From Marinifilaceae bacterium (GTDB lineage: Bacteria; Bacteroidota; Bacteroidia; Bacteroidales; Marinifilaceae), in assembly GCA_025210485.1 (NCBI GenBank), contig JAOARN010000123.1, forward strand, positions 1-41,494: a stretch of DNA of 41,494 bases. The letters are read 5' to 3'. The notes beneath the pieces are model-generated. The model did not search any database. It saw only the letters and a program-made list of their open reading frames with translations, and was not told the DNA's origin. The translations under genes were made by a program, and so were the position numbers. Positions 26,721-35,772 of this stretch are shown piece after piece (position 1 is the first letter of the stretch; every line of letters begins with the position of its first letter).

Positions 26721-28112
26721 TTAAAAGCTTAATTTGTTCAATTTTGGTATAATTTGGCTATGTATTTCTTCGATTAAGGAGTCGTATCCTTCTCTTAGAG
26801 CATAATCATAACTAATAGGCTTCATTCCTCTTACCTCATATAGGGCTTCATTAAATATTTCATTACCTGTTACCATATCTGTAATGGTAAAGAAACAATC
26901 AACATAAACTAGAAATACCTTATAGTTTTTACCTTCCTTTACTGCACCTTTGGTTGCTCTTGATTCAACCTTTACAATAACATCAGCTTCTGTTTTATCG
27001 ATTGTAAATGAGAAAAAATTATCAGAAAGTTCTTTTTTCATCTGGTTAGCTAATATTTTTCTTTTTGAAGCTTCACCAAATATGTTTTCAGAAAATTCGA
27101 AATATGCTTTTGTTCTTTCAAGTTTTAATATTGTTTTACCATTAGCTAAAGTAGCTGGATTGAAAAACATTTTATTTAGTTCGTAATTTTCATTTTCCTT
27201 ATTTAAGATATCACTAAGGTCAATCTGTGCTCTTAATTCATGCAATTTTTGTGCCGATGTGATTGCTGATATCATGCATTTAATTACACCTTCTGAGTTT
27301 GTTTTAAGTTTATTGTTAATATCTCCAGAACCTTTGCTGAAATCTACATATAGAGGTAATTCAGCAATTGGATTCCCATTGTATTTAGCAAGAAACATGA
27401 ACTTTCTCTCGGTTAATTCTGTTTTGGCAAGATCATAGACTTCTTTTTCAGGGATAATTTTAGTTTTTGTCATAATATCCTGAATAGAATTATAGATAGA
27501 TGTACCTAAATTAATTCTTCCTTCAAGTGTCATAACATTTAAATCCTGATCTAAAAAATCCTTTAGCTCAGCAATAGATTTAGAATAAAAAACTAAAGCA
27601 TTGTAAATATCATTTTTCTTTTCAGCTTCTTTTGCCTCTTCATAATATGTTGAAGCTAATTTTTTAGCTTTATTAAGCTCCATTCGTTTTGATAAAGCAT
27701 ACTTGTTTCGATTAAGTCTGTAGTAAACCCAGTATTTTTTTTCTTTTTTATTAATCCAAGTTCCTACTAATTCATAATCTTTTATCTTTTCGGCAATAGA
27801 CGTCTTTACCTTTGATTCAAATTCTTCTTTGAAGCCTGTATTGTCTTCAAATTGATGCAGAATAGAACTAGAAGATACATTTACCGATATTTCAGATATT
27901 AAATCAGCTAATGCATTATTTTTAGCTGTTTGCATATAATCGGCTTGGTTTTGACTTACAACCGCGATACCTATATAATATTCTGGATCGACAGGTCTTT
28001 CTACCACCCATTTTGGAGGTTTTCTTCTTGCATTAGCATCTTTAGAAAATGCACCTAACAATACTGTTAGTATCAATGCAAAATAACTAAGCTGCAGAAA
28101 AGTAGTTTTCAT
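26721..28112 (-). CDS. LPP20-domain envelope protein
   Basis: Starting at the ATG at 28112 gives 463 residues with a good signal peptide (MKTTFLQLSYFALILTVLLG, cleavage near NA-RR). ATG 28148 and TTG 28160 upstream would add a charged extension before the signal and are less likely. The first 130 mature residues match the LPP20 pattern: PKWVVERPVDPEYYIGIAVV, then QTAKNNALADLISEISVNV and later KKYWVYYRLNRNKY. A helical middle (KKLASTYYEEAKEAEKKNDI) and a C-terminal beta domain follow, with FTITDMVTGNEIFNEAL. It is first of a two-gene operon. Bacteroidota have many such proteins with unknown role. Confidence 0.8.
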   Translation of the reverse strand: MKTTFLQLSYFALILTVLLGAFSKDANARRKPPKWVVERPVDPEYYIGIAVVSQNQADYMQTAKNNALADLISEISVNVSSSSILHQFEDNTGFKEEFESKVKTSIAEKIKDYELVGTWINKKEKKYWVYYRLNRNKYALSKRMELNKAKKLASTYYEEAKEAEKKNDIYNALVFYSKSIAELKDFLDQDLNVMTLEGRINLGTSIYNSIQDIMTKTKIIPEKEVYDLAKTELTERKFMFLAKYNGNPIAELPLYVDFSKGSGDINNKLKTNSEGVIKCMISAITSAQKLHELRAQIDLSDILNKENENYELNKMFFNPATLANGKTILKLERTKAYFEFSENIFGEASKRKILANQMKKELSDNFFSFTIDKTEADVIVKVESRATKGAVKEGKNYKVFLVYVDCFFTITDMVTGNEIFNEALYEVRGMKPISYDYALREGYDSLIEEIHSQIIPKLNKLSF

Positions 28113-28571
28113 ATCAAATGATTTATTTCGTTTTAATATATTGTTCATTTTTGTATTCAATTCTTTTTTGTGATTTATTCAAATAATATGTTGCATTTAA
28201 ATTCCAAATATGAAACAATAAGATAGCAGTTTTCAAAAATATAGATTTCTGTTAACAATAAACTTGCCAAAATTCAATTTATTCTATAAATAATCTGAAA
28301 TATGTTTTATTATTTATAGTCAAATAGCATTATGTTTTTATCATAAATAGCCTGTAGATACTAGTATCTATTGATAAAATATATCGAAAATTCAATATTT
28401 GTGAATAAAAAACTAAAAGAAAACAATAATATGAAAATTGGTGGATTAAAGAATCATAAATTTAATAAAAAAAAATATATGGAATCAAATAAAATAAATA
28501 CCAATATTAATATGTTTATGCTTCTAGATAAACTTTTTTATAAATAAAAATTTTAAGTAAATAATTATAAT
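28113..28571. other. Divergent intergenic region
   Basis: TATTTTTG on the minus strand (28241-28234) is a TAnnTTTG match and a candidate -7 box for the LPP20 operon, with a leader of about 115 nt. A 38-codon frame (28431-28547, MKIGGLKNHKFNKKKYM then Asn/Ile-rich) starts with ATG on the plus strand but has no other support. Nothing else is recognised. Confidence 0.35.
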
Positions 28572-29528
28572 ATGTATTTGAATAAACTATCTTATTTCTT
28601 AATCCTTATTTTTATAATTGGATTTTCTTCATGTGAAAATAAAAACAAGGATGCTTTTTATTATGGATATTATACCTATAATTTAAAAAATAAAGTAAAA
28701 TCATTCAAAGAGAGATCCTATATTGCCAAAGATGTGAATGGAAAAATAGAAAAAGACGAAGATAGTCAGATTGCAGTAATGTTTGGGAATAGTGATGTTT
28801 TTTTTCATAAAAATGGATTCCTTAAGGAAAAAATATATGTTGATAGAGAAGGAAAAATAGAACAGAAAGAAATATACAATTATTATGAAAACTTCAAAAT
28901 AAAAGAAAAATTAATCATAGATTCTTTAGAGGATACTATAAAACTTGAAGTTTATAAATATGATAAAGATGGATTTACAGTTTATGATTTGGATAAAAGC
29001 ACGAATCCTTTCAGAAATGATTATGATACCCTAGAAATCAGTAAGTATAATAGCAAGAATTTATTAGACGAATGTAGAATATTTGATTATTCGGGAGAGT
29101 TAAATAGGTGGTATAAATTTGTGTATAGATCAGATGCAGATGATTATAGCATTGAGGAATATGCAGGTGAAAATGATTTGTTAAGAAAAACTAACTACAA
29201 ATCAGATAAAGAGAAACATCTAAAATTACAAACATCATATGAGCCAAATGGGGAATTGTCTGCACGAACAGAATTGTGGTTAGATGATACAGAGGAATAT
29301 GTTATGAATGAATTATTTATTGATTATAATAAAGATACCACTAAAACTGAATATAGTTATGATCAGTACAATAATATAATGAGCATAAAACAAATACATA
29401 GAGATAATATACGTAAAAATAGGAGATTAGAATATGAATACGATGAAAATTCAAATTGGATTAAGAGAATCGAATTTGAAAATAATACTGCGCTGATTAT
29501 AACAGAGAGAGAATATGACTATTTTTAA
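28572..29528 (+). CDS. Hypothetical lipoprotein with RHS/YD-like strands
   Basis: The protein has 318 residues with a lipoprotein signal (GFSSC, Cys21). The mature part consists of repeated beta hairpins: NGFLKEKIYVDREGKI, YDKDGFTVYDL, YSYDQYNNIMSIKQIH, YEYDENSNWIKRIEF. These are similar to the YD/RHS-like or toast-rack strands of Bacteroidota lipoproteins. It ends ITEREYDYF, a common ending in that group. It is far too short to be an RHS toxin, and there are no secretion genes nearby. It is monocistronic with a strong terminator. Function is unknown. Confidence 0.75.
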   Translation: MYLNKLSYFLILIFIIGFSSCENKNKDAFYYGYYTYNLKNKVKSFKERSYIAKDVNGKIEKDEDSQIAVMFGNSDVFFHKNGFLKEKIYVDREGKIEQKEIYNYYENFKIKEKLIIDSLEDTIKLEVYKYDKDGFTVYDLDKSTNPFRNDYDTLEISKYNSKNLLDECRIFDYSGELNRWYKFVYRSDADDYSIEEYAGENDLLRKTNYKSDKEKHLKLQTSYEPNGELSARTELWLDDTEEYVMNELFIDYNKDTTKTEYSYDQYNNIMSIKQIHRDNIRKNRRLEYEYDENSNWIKRIEFENNTALIITEREYDYF

Positions 29529-29537
29529 ACAAAAAAA

Positions 29538-29573
29538 AAATCCTAGAGAATTTGGATAAATTCTTTAGGATTT
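29538..29573. terminator. Bidirectional terminator
   Basis: A 16-bp stem with one G-T pair (AAATCCTAGAGAATTT/AAATTCTTTAGGATTT, loop GGAT) is preceded by a run of A on the plus strand. It lies between the convergent lipoprotein and HAD genes, with a good T-run for the minus strand. Confidence 0.8.
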
Positions 29574-29630
29574 CTTTATTCTAAATATGATTCTATTTAT
29601 TCGGCTAATATGAATACTAGGAGAGAATTA

Positions 29631-30254
29631 TTAGAAATCTTTTAATAATTCTATAAGATTCGAATTGTTCTCCAAATCAAGAAAAATAGTATTAATTCCA
29701 AGTTTTTCTGCCGCAATACAATTTTCTTTCATGTCGTCGATAAATATTGTTTCGGTGGCATCTATCCCCTCTTTTTTTAATATCAAATCAAAAGCTTCTA
29801 TATTTGGTTTCCTTATGCCTATTTCGTTGGAGTAATAGTGAGAGTGAAATAAATCTTCGAATTTTAAATTATATTCGTTTAAAAGTTGTTTTTCGAAGTA
29901 TTTTACATGAATTTCATTTGTATTGCTTAATAAAATTAGATTATAATCTTTTTTTAGTCTTTTAAGCAAGTCAATTTTTTGTTTTGGGAAGTCCAAAAGC
30001 ATAGCATTCCATGCAAAATCTATTTCTTGATTAGTAATATTTAAATTAATTTCAGATTTTATTAGCTCGTATAGTTTATCAGAACTTAACTTTCCTTCCT
30101 CGAAATCGTAAAAAATGCCATTTTTCTCATAATTTTTTTTAAAAAAATCTACATTTTTTAATCCAAGCTTTTCGAATTGATATACTGTTGCTTGTGGGTC
30201 TATATTTATTAAAACTCCTCCTAAATCAAAGATAATATTAGATATTTTTTTCAT
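29631..30254 (-). CDS. HAD-family hydrolase (YihX-like phosphatase)
   Basis: This is a cytoplasmic phosphatase-type HAD protein of 207 residues. Motif I is IIFDLGGVLI with nucleophile Asp10. The second Asp of the usual DxD is Gly12, as in the YihX/DLGGV subgroup. Motif II is LILLSNTNEIH. Motif III/IV is GIRKPNIEAFD and TIFIDDMKENC. YihX acts on alpha-D-glucose-1-phosphate in E. coli; the substrate here is not known. It is monocistronic, 96 bp away from a divergent tRNA gene. Confidence 0.88.
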   Translation of the reverse strand: MKKISNIIFDLGGVLINIDPQATVYQFEKLGLKNVDFFKKNYEKNGIFYDFEEGKLSSDKLYELIKSEINLNITNQEIDFAWNAMLLDFPKQKIDLLKRLKKDYNLILLSNTNEIHVKYFEKQLLNEYNLKFEDLFHSHYYSNEIGIRKPNIEAFDLILKKEGIDATETIFIDDMKENCIAAEKLGINTIFLDLENNSNLIELLKDF

Positions 30255-30350
30255 TTTTTTTTCAAATTATTTGTGTATTACAATGCAAATATGTAATATT
30301 GCACACCGAAAACAAAGGGTAATAAGTAATAATTATCAAAAAGTTTTTCC

Positions 30351-30427
<77 letters not shown>

Positions 30428-30433
30428 CCTATA

Positions 30434-30468
30434 AAAGCTAATTGCATTTTATGCGATTAGCTTTTTTT
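30434..30468 (+). terminator. Terminator of the tRNA transcript
   Basis: A 14-bp stem with one G-T pair (AAAGCTAATTGCAT/ATGCGATTAGCTTT, loop TTT) is followed by T to 30468. It lies 9 bp after the tRNA. Confidence 0.88.
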
Positions 30469-30513
30469 GTATCCATAAGTTGGTATTCGTTTCAAATATT
30501 AGCGTTTATTTAT

Positions 30514-31086
30514 CTATTCTCCCCTATTTTCTTTAATTTTATCTTTTGAATTATTCGGTTTTAAGTTTGATTTAGCAAAAATAACTTGGATTAATTCGAT
30601 TATTTTATGTATTAATTCATGTGATCCAAATCCAGCTAAAAAACCAAATCCAATGAGTGTATAAAAGTGACTTATGTCAAAATCCTCATTTCCGCCCAGA
30701 TTAATTAAATTACTTTTCATAAATACAAGAAGTATTAGGGCTAAAACTCCAGCTTGGATTGGTCTATAAAGATACCAAAATATCCAGGCTTTCATATTCA
30801 TGTTTTCACCCATTTCCGCATTTTCTCGCGCTACTGGAGTAAAGGTTTCTCCTATTCTTTGATACAATGCCTTTAAACAGTAAAAAGAGCCTCCTAGAGC
30901 ACCTGCTAGAAACATTCCGTAGGTGACGTTCTCGTTTACGTTAAAGTTCGATATAATCGTTAATTTTGACTTTATAGATGAAAATGAATTTGTGAAAATC
31001 CAAAGTAAAGAAATAATCAAAATTATTAAGTTGTAAGATGCTGCAACTATAATTAGGTAAAGTTCCGTTTTTTCTATCTTTCCCAT
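30514..31086 (-). CDS. Hypothetical multi-pass membrane protein
   Basis: The protein has 190 residues with about four hydrophobic helices: near 9-30 (LYLIIVAASYNLIILIISLL), 55-72 (YGMFLAGALGGSFYCLKALY), 98-122 (with WFLYRP-like WYLYRPIQAGVLALILLVFM), and 140-158 (YTLIGFGFLAGFGSHELI). The GGSxxCLKALYQRIG segment and WYLYRPIQ are specific looking, so a conserved family is likely, but I cannot name it. The C-terminus is basic and hydrophilic (KPNNSKDKIKENRGE). It is monocistronic. No partner gene suggests a role. Confidence 0.75.
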   Translation of the reverse strand: MGKIEKTELYLIIVAASYNLIILIISLLWIFTNSFSSIKSKLTIISNFNVNENVTYGMFLAGALGGSFYCLKALYQRIGETFTPVARENAEMGENMNMKAWIFWYLYRPIQAGVLALILLVFMKSNLINLGGNEDFDISHFYTLIGFGFLAGFGSHELIHKIIELIQVIFAKSNLKPNNSKDKIKENRGE

Positions 31087-31502
31087 GTTTTTATTTTAAT
31101 ATGTTCATAAAATAAAGCGTTTGTTTCGATATATATTTTCTTGCAAAGTTGTGATTTTGCATTTACAGTTTTGTCCTATTCTAATTTATTAAAAGTTGCT
31201 TTTACATAAATCTATATTACTGCTCTGTAAAGCTTTTAATTTAGCTGTATGGCTATTTTTATATATCTGATAGTTAAAGCTGTATTGATAATTACAAAAG
31301 GTGGAAAAGTTTTAAACGAAAACTATTATATTAATCTAATTTATTTTAAAATAAATCATATCAATACAATATTAAAGTTAAGTATAATAAGTTTATTTAA
31401 GCAAATTTTTTTATTTGTGGTATTTCAAATATTTGAAAATAAGTATTATAAACTTGATTTTGTGACTGTGTGATTTTTGAAGGTGCAGTTTGAATAGTGG
31501 GT
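31087..31502. other. Intergenic region, no gene seen
   Basis: This AT-rich stretch separates the membrane protein and the HAD gene, both on the minus strand. A 74-codon plus-strand frame (31249-31473) begins with ATG but has no ribosome binding site, family signature or terminator, and looks like a chance hydrophobic ORF. Confidence 0.5.
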
Positions 31503-32198
31503 TTATATTTTTTCGATTATTGTTGGTATTTCTGAATAATCATTTATTTCGAAGAATCTATCACTAGTAATTTTTTCATCTAAATCTTCATGTTTCCATG
31601 TTGTTTTTGATTTTTTGTAGATAGCATATCCTCCAAGATTTAATACAGGGAGAATATCAGATTTTAAAGAATTGCCTATCATAATAAAGTCTTTAGCTTT
31701 GATATTTAGCTGATTAAAGATTCGAGCATAATTTTCTTCTGCTTTATTGCTCATTACAAATACATTAGGGAAATATTTCTCTAATCCTGATTTCTTTAAT
31801 TTTCGTTCTTGATCAAGAGCATCTCCTTTTGTTGCTAATACCAATTGGTAGGACGAGGATAGTGATTCTAGACAGTTTTCTACCCCATCTAAAAGTTCTA
31901 CAGGTTTGTTAATCATATCCTTTCCTATATCAAGTAGTTTTTGTATTTTATCAGGAGTTAAATTTGAATCTGATATTTTTATTAGGCATTCAATCATGCT
32001 TAATACGAATGCTTTTATTCCATAACCATAGTCTTCCATATTTTGCATTTCTATTGCAAAAAGCTCCTCCATCGCCTTATTATAAGGAAGAATATCTGAA
32101 GCAATAGAGCAAAATTGTTTTTCAGCTTTTCTAAAAAAATCTTCATTATCCCAAAGAGTATCATCAGCATCAAAGGCGATAATTTTGCCTGTATTCAT
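31503..32198 (-). CDS. HAD-family hydrolase (YjjG-like)
   Basis: This is a cytoplasmic phosphatase of 231 residues. Motif I is AFDADDTLWDN with Asp10 and Asp12. A helical cap follows (about 20-100). Motif II is LVLATKGD, motif III is the Lys in FVMSNKAEENY, and motif IV is FIMIGNSLKSDILP. This suits a small-molecule phosphatase of the haloacid dehalogenase IA group; the substrate is unknown. It is last in a minus-strand run with tsaE upstream (70-bp gap). Confidence 0.88.
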   Translation of the reverse strand: MNTGKIIAFDADDTLWDNEDFFRKAEKQFCSIASDILPYNKAMEELFAIEMQNMEDYGYGIKAFVLSMIECLIKISDSNLTPDKIQKLLDIGKDMINKPVELLDGVENCLESLSSSYQLVLATKGDALDQERKLKKSGLEKYFPNVFVMSNKAEENYARIFNQLNIKAKDFIMIGNSLKSDILPVLNLGGYAIYKKSKTTWKHEDLDEKITSDRFFEINDYSEIPTIIEKI

Positions 32199-32268
32199 AT
32201 TGCTTGTTTTAAGAGTATAGTTATGGATTTTTGAATTGATATTGCTAAAAGAAAATAAGGATATAAAT

Positions 32269-32685
32269 TTAGTTTTTAAAACTTATGATTCTTTCTCCAT
32301 CAATTTCATCAATATTTACAGATATAGTTTCAGGAGGAAGTAGTTCTTCGATTCTTTCAGGCCATTCGATAAAGCAGAAAGAGTTTGTGTAAAAATAATC
32401 TTCGTAGCCAAAATCATAAGCTTCTTCAATATCCTCTATTCTATAAAAATCGAAATGGTAGATATTCGACTCATTTTTTCCTAGATATTCATTAACTATA
32501 GCAAATGTAGGGCTATTAATACTGTCGTCATCAACACCTAATTGTAGGCAAACAGCTTTAATAAAAGTTGTTTTACCAGCTCCCATTTTTCCATAAAAAG
32601 CAAAGATTTTATTATCCTTTATATTATCTAAAAAAATCTTTGCTGCATTGTCTAATTCTTTGATCGAATTTACTTTAATTTCCAT
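32269..32685 (-). CDS. tsaE: tRNA threonylcarbamoyladenosine biosynthesis ATPase TsaE
   Basis: This small P-loop ATPase has 138 residues and works with TsaB and TsaD to make t6A37 in ANN-reading tRNAs. Walker A is GKMGAGKTT (32-40). SPTFAIVNEY, IYHFDFYRIED and FIEWPERIEELLP are the standard family signatures. It lies between the GT9 gene and the HAD gene on the same strand. TsaB and TsaD are not in the window. Confidence 0.95.
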   Translation of the reverse strand: MEIKVNSIKELDNAAKIFLDNIKDNKIFAFYGKMGAGKTTFIKAVCLQLGVDDDSINSPTFAIVNEYLGKNESNIYHFDFYRIEDIEEAYDFGYEDYFYTNSFCFIEWPERIEELLPPETISVNIDEIDGERIISFKN

Positions 32686-32790
32686 TTTTCACTTATTATT
32701 CTGGCGGTAAAAATAATCTTTTTAATGAATTTACCCAATCAAAATTATTAAACTTTTACCATTATTTAGGATATTATATTTTAGAGTATT

Positions 32791-33816
32791 CTACTTAACA
32801 ATATTTTTTTTAACTATTTCTGCAAGCATTTTTGGTTTTATATCAAAGAGACATTTCTTATATTCTTTTTGTTTGCATTTGCCAGATCCATCTTTGGAGC
32901 AAGGTATACATTTTAGATCAGACTGCATGAGTTCTATATGTTTTCCTGTAGGATATCCAAAAGCTGAAGGTCCTATTATTGCGATTCCTGGAGTTAAGAA
33001 TTTATCGGCAGCATGTAAAAAACCAGTATCGCCTGAAATTGCGAATTTAGATTGAGATACGATATAACATGATTCAAGTAAATTTGTTTTACCAGCCATA
33101 TTGATAACTCTATTAGGAGCTATATTTGCTATTTCCTCACAAAACTTATCCTCAGGTCCTCCTAAAACAATGAATTTGTATTCATCTAGAATTTTAATCA
33201 AATCTTTCCAATATTCAATCGGCCATCTTTTCATTTCCCAAGCAGCCGAAGGAATCAAGCATATTCTGTCCTTACAATTATCTATTATCTGACTATTTAC
33301 ATTGTTTTTATTTGATTCTGGAAAATACCAATCGATATTCGAACTAGGGAATTCATTAATACCAAACTTACTAAGAGGTTTGCGAAATGACTCTACCCCC
33401 TTGAAAGGCATAGGAAATAAGTCAATTCTGAATTTGAATAAAAGAATTCTTTTTAATCGATCCTTACTTCTCATACAAAACTTTGGTCCAATTCCGAATA
33501 TCCTTTTAAATCTGGGAGCTATAACTAATCGCAGTATATTCGATCTAATATTTGAATGAGCATCGTAAACAAAATCGAAATTTTCTTTTTTAAGTTCCTT
33601 TGCATATTTGTAAAGACCTTTAAAACCTGTCGATTTATCAAATCCCCAAATTTTATCAATTCTTGGATCCATTGCTAGAAAGGATGACATATCTTTTCTA
33701 GCAATCCAATGAATTTCAGAGTCAGGATATTTAGCTTTTATACCATCAATTATACCCATACACTGAATTATATCTCCAATGGAACTAAATCTAATAATAA
33801 GAAATTTCTTAGTCAT
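32791..33816 (-). CDS. Glycosyltransferase family 9 (heptosyltransferase-like)
   Basis: The protein has 341 residues with the GT-B fold of ADP-heptose:LPS heptosyltransferases, acting on the cytoplasmic face of the inner membrane. FLIIRFSSIGDIIQCMGIIDGIK-type N-terminus (residues 5-25), CLIPSAAWEMKRWPIEYWKDL in the middle and the nucleotide-sugar segment SGDTGFLHAADKF match GT9. The C-terminal CIPCSKDGSGKCKQKEYKKC is a Cys cluster also common in the family. It probably adds a core or surface sugar; the donor is not certain. It lies between tsaE and a secreted-protein gene. Confidence 0.88.
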   Translation of the reverse strand: MTKKFLIIRFSSIGDIIQCMGIIDGIKAKYPDSEIHWIARKDMSSFLAMDPRIDKIWGFDKSTGFKGLYKYAKELKKENFDFVYDAHSNIRSNILRLVIAPRFKRIFGIGPKFCMRSKDRLKRILLFKFRIDLFPMPFKGVESFRKPLSKFGINEFPSSNIDWYFPESNKNNVNSQIIDNCKDRICLIPSAAWEMKRWPIEYWKDLIKILDEYKFIVLGGPEDKFCEEIANIAPNRVINMAGKTNLLESCYIVSQSKFAISGDTGFLHAADKFLTPGIAIIGPSAFGYPTGKHIELMQSDLKCIPCSKDGSGKCKQKEYKKCLFDIKPKMLAEIVKKNIVK

Positions 33817-33928
33817 AAAGTCATGAATTTAGAGCTTAATCTGTTAGAATTTATTACTGTGTTTTTGAGGAAATCAAAAATCTGAACAAAAGTAATTATC
33901 TAAATAAGAAAATGAACTATGTTAATAT

Positions 33929-34489
33929 TTAATTTATGCTATCCTTTTGCTTCAGCTTTATGTTTTGCTTATTGTTAAATTTAAAAGAGTAAAAGAACTT
34001 ATTCATATCGTTCATAAGTTTAGTTTTCTTTCTGCTAGGTCCTCCAAAGCTTATTTGATAAATTTTTGATCCTATAAAGAAAAATCTTCTATAGTATGTA
34101 TACTCAATATTTCTCTTCCCTATTATAGTATATACGATTTCTTTTCCTAACATTCTTTGGTAGGGAATTGTTTTTTCTGATTTTACAATTATTCCAGATT
34201 TTGCGAGACTAGTTTCTTTCATTGCATTATAGTAATCTTCGGGATTTGTTTTTGCAAAATCTAGATTTTGTTCCGAAAAATCAGAAATTATCAATCCATA
34301 AATATAAATATCATCAGAGTATCTATACATTATTGTTTTTATACCCTTTTCGGAAAATTGACTACGAAGAGCTTTACCTGGCATCGAAAATTCCGTATGT
34401 GTTGCTTTGCATTTTAGATTATACCAATTTTGTGAAAAAACTGACAAACCAAAACTTAATATAATTGTGAGTAAAAGTATTTTCTTCAT
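33929..34489 (-). CDS. Small secreted protein, function unknown
   Basis: The protein has 186 residues with a signal peptide (1-19, ends VFS-Q). The mature part is a mixed alpha/beta domain: KCKATHTEFSMPGKALRSQF, then the GLIISDFSEQNL strand, the region around YYNAMKETSLAK and final IYQISFGGPSRKK. The overall pattern resembles PsbP-like or DUF1795-type small envelope domains, but this is weak. It starts 10 bp after the stop of the radical SAM gene and is probably co-transcribed. No function is proposed. Confidence 0.75.
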   Translation of the reverse strand: MKKILLLTIILSFGLSVFSQNWYNLKCKATHTEFSMPGKALRSQFSEKGIKTIMYRYSDDIYIYGLIISDFSEQNLDFAKTNPEDYYNAMKETSLAKSGIIVKSEKTIPYQRMLGKEIVYTIIGKRNIEYTYYRRFFFIGSKIYQISFGGPSRKKTKLMNDMNKFFYSFKFNNKQNIKLKQKDSIN

Positions 34490-34499
34490 ATTTGTTTTA

Positions 34500-35378
34500 T
34501 TATAGTCCTCTCATCCATTCGTCACGAAGCTGATTGCAATCTTTAGAATTTAATACTTTTCGCATTTTTGTTAGTAATAGTTCTTTATCTCTTCCCAAAT
34601 TACCTCTAAGAACAAGATAATTTGAAGCATGATCGGATCTGAATACAGTTTGATTAAGTTCGGTTTTTGAAATAAATATTTCAAGTTCCTGTATTAGTTC
34701 AAACTGATTTAAGGGATGAAATTCTTCTTTAAGTTTATTTTTAAAGTAATCTTCTCCATTAGGAAAACTTAAGACCAAAGTAGAAAGAAATTCAGGTTGT
34801 ATATCATTAATCAGTTTGGCGGAGTCAGTAGCATGTTTTTCAGAATGAGTTTTACCTCCAAGTCCGTTAATAATCATTACAGAGAGTTTGATTCCAGCAT
34901 TTTTAGCTTTTTTTAGTCCAGATTTATGCAAATTGTAATCTTCTCTTTTACTTATCATTTCTAAAACCTGATTATTACCTGATTCAATACCAACATAAAG
35001 TAAATCCAATCCATTCTCTTTTAGAAGCTTTAATTCTTCTATGGATTTATTTTCAATATCAGCAGACGAAGCATATGCTGAAACTCTACTTAATTTAGGG
35101 AAATATGATTTTAGAGTAGATAGTATTTTAATTAATGATTCTGTTTTAAGGACTAGAGCATTTCCATCCGCCAAAAAGACTTTCTTTATATCCTTGTTTA
35201 GCTCGGATACAGATTTTATGTCATTAATAATATCATCGGAATCTCTGATTTTAAACTTTTTTGATTTATACATTTCACAGAAATGGCATTTATTCCAAGA
35301 GCAGCCATAAGTGATTTGTAGAATAAAAGAATATGCCTCGCTAGGAGGTCTAAACAAAGGATAATCGTAACTGAACAT
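34500..35378 (-). CDS. Radical SAM protein
   Basis: This is a radical SAM enzyme of 292 residues. The cluster-binding motif is CSWNKCHFC with Cys26, Cys31 and Cys34, i.e. C-x4-C-x2-C. This spacing differs from the standard C-x3-C-x2-C but occurs in a group of COG1032-like proteins with the same GCSxNKCxFC text. VFLADGNALVL (around 66-76) and LLYVGIESGNNQVLEMI are the expected GGE- and ribose-region equivalents. There is no B12-binding domain or C-terminal auxiliary cluster. The reaction is not known. It is first in a run with the secreted protein, GT9, tsaE and HAD genes. Confidence 0.9.
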   Translation of the reverse strand: MFSYDYPLFRPPSEAYSFILQITYGCSWNKCHFCEMYKSKKFKIRDSDDIINDIKSVSELNKDIKKVFLADGNALVLKTESLIKILSTLKSYFPKLSRVSAYASSADIENKSIEELKLLKENGLDLLYVGIESGNNQVLEMISKREDYNLHKSGLKKAKNAGIKLSVMIINGLGGKTHSEKHATDSAKLINDIQPEFLSTLVLSFPNGEDYFKNKLKEEFHPLNQFELIQELEIFISKTELNQTVFRSDHASNYLVLRGNLGRDKELLLTKMRKVLNSKDCNQLRDEWMRGL

Positions 35379-35766
35379 AATTAAAATAAAATAATATTAT
35401 ATAAAATTGTCTACTAAATATAATAGTTAGGAAATGGGATTAAATATATCAAAGAAATATTAATTTGAATAAAAAACTTTAAAGGTTTAAGGATATTTAA
35501 AGATTTTATATATATTTAAATAGCTTTATTGGATTTAACATATGTAAATTAGATTTTGAAAAATAGTTATGGTTTAAAATTTGTAAGATTAAATTTTTTT
35601 ATTTTACATATATTTTTTCAATAGATTTTAAAAAATATAAAGTAAACTCACAACTACACACTATATAAAATATTGAATAATTTAAAAACCCCAAGTGTAA
35701 ATATCATATTAATAATTAGATATATAATAATGTGAATATATATACTCTAAGCCAAATTTAATAAAA
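35379..35766. other. Divergent intergenic region, no gene seen
   Basis: This very AT-rich interval lies between the radical SAM and histidine kinase genes and presumably carries both promoters. No TAnnTTTG box, palindrome or ORF is convincing. Confidence 0.5.
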
Positions 35767-35772
35767 TTGTTT

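Noticed and set aside
28572..29528. RHS toxin
   Set aside because: Only short YD-like strands are present; the protein is a 318-residue lipoprotein without an RHS core or toxin domain, and there are no immunity or secretion genes nearby.
31249..31473. 74-codon plus-strand frame in a gap
   Set aside because: It has an ATG but random-looking hydrophobic sequence, no ribosome site and no terminator.
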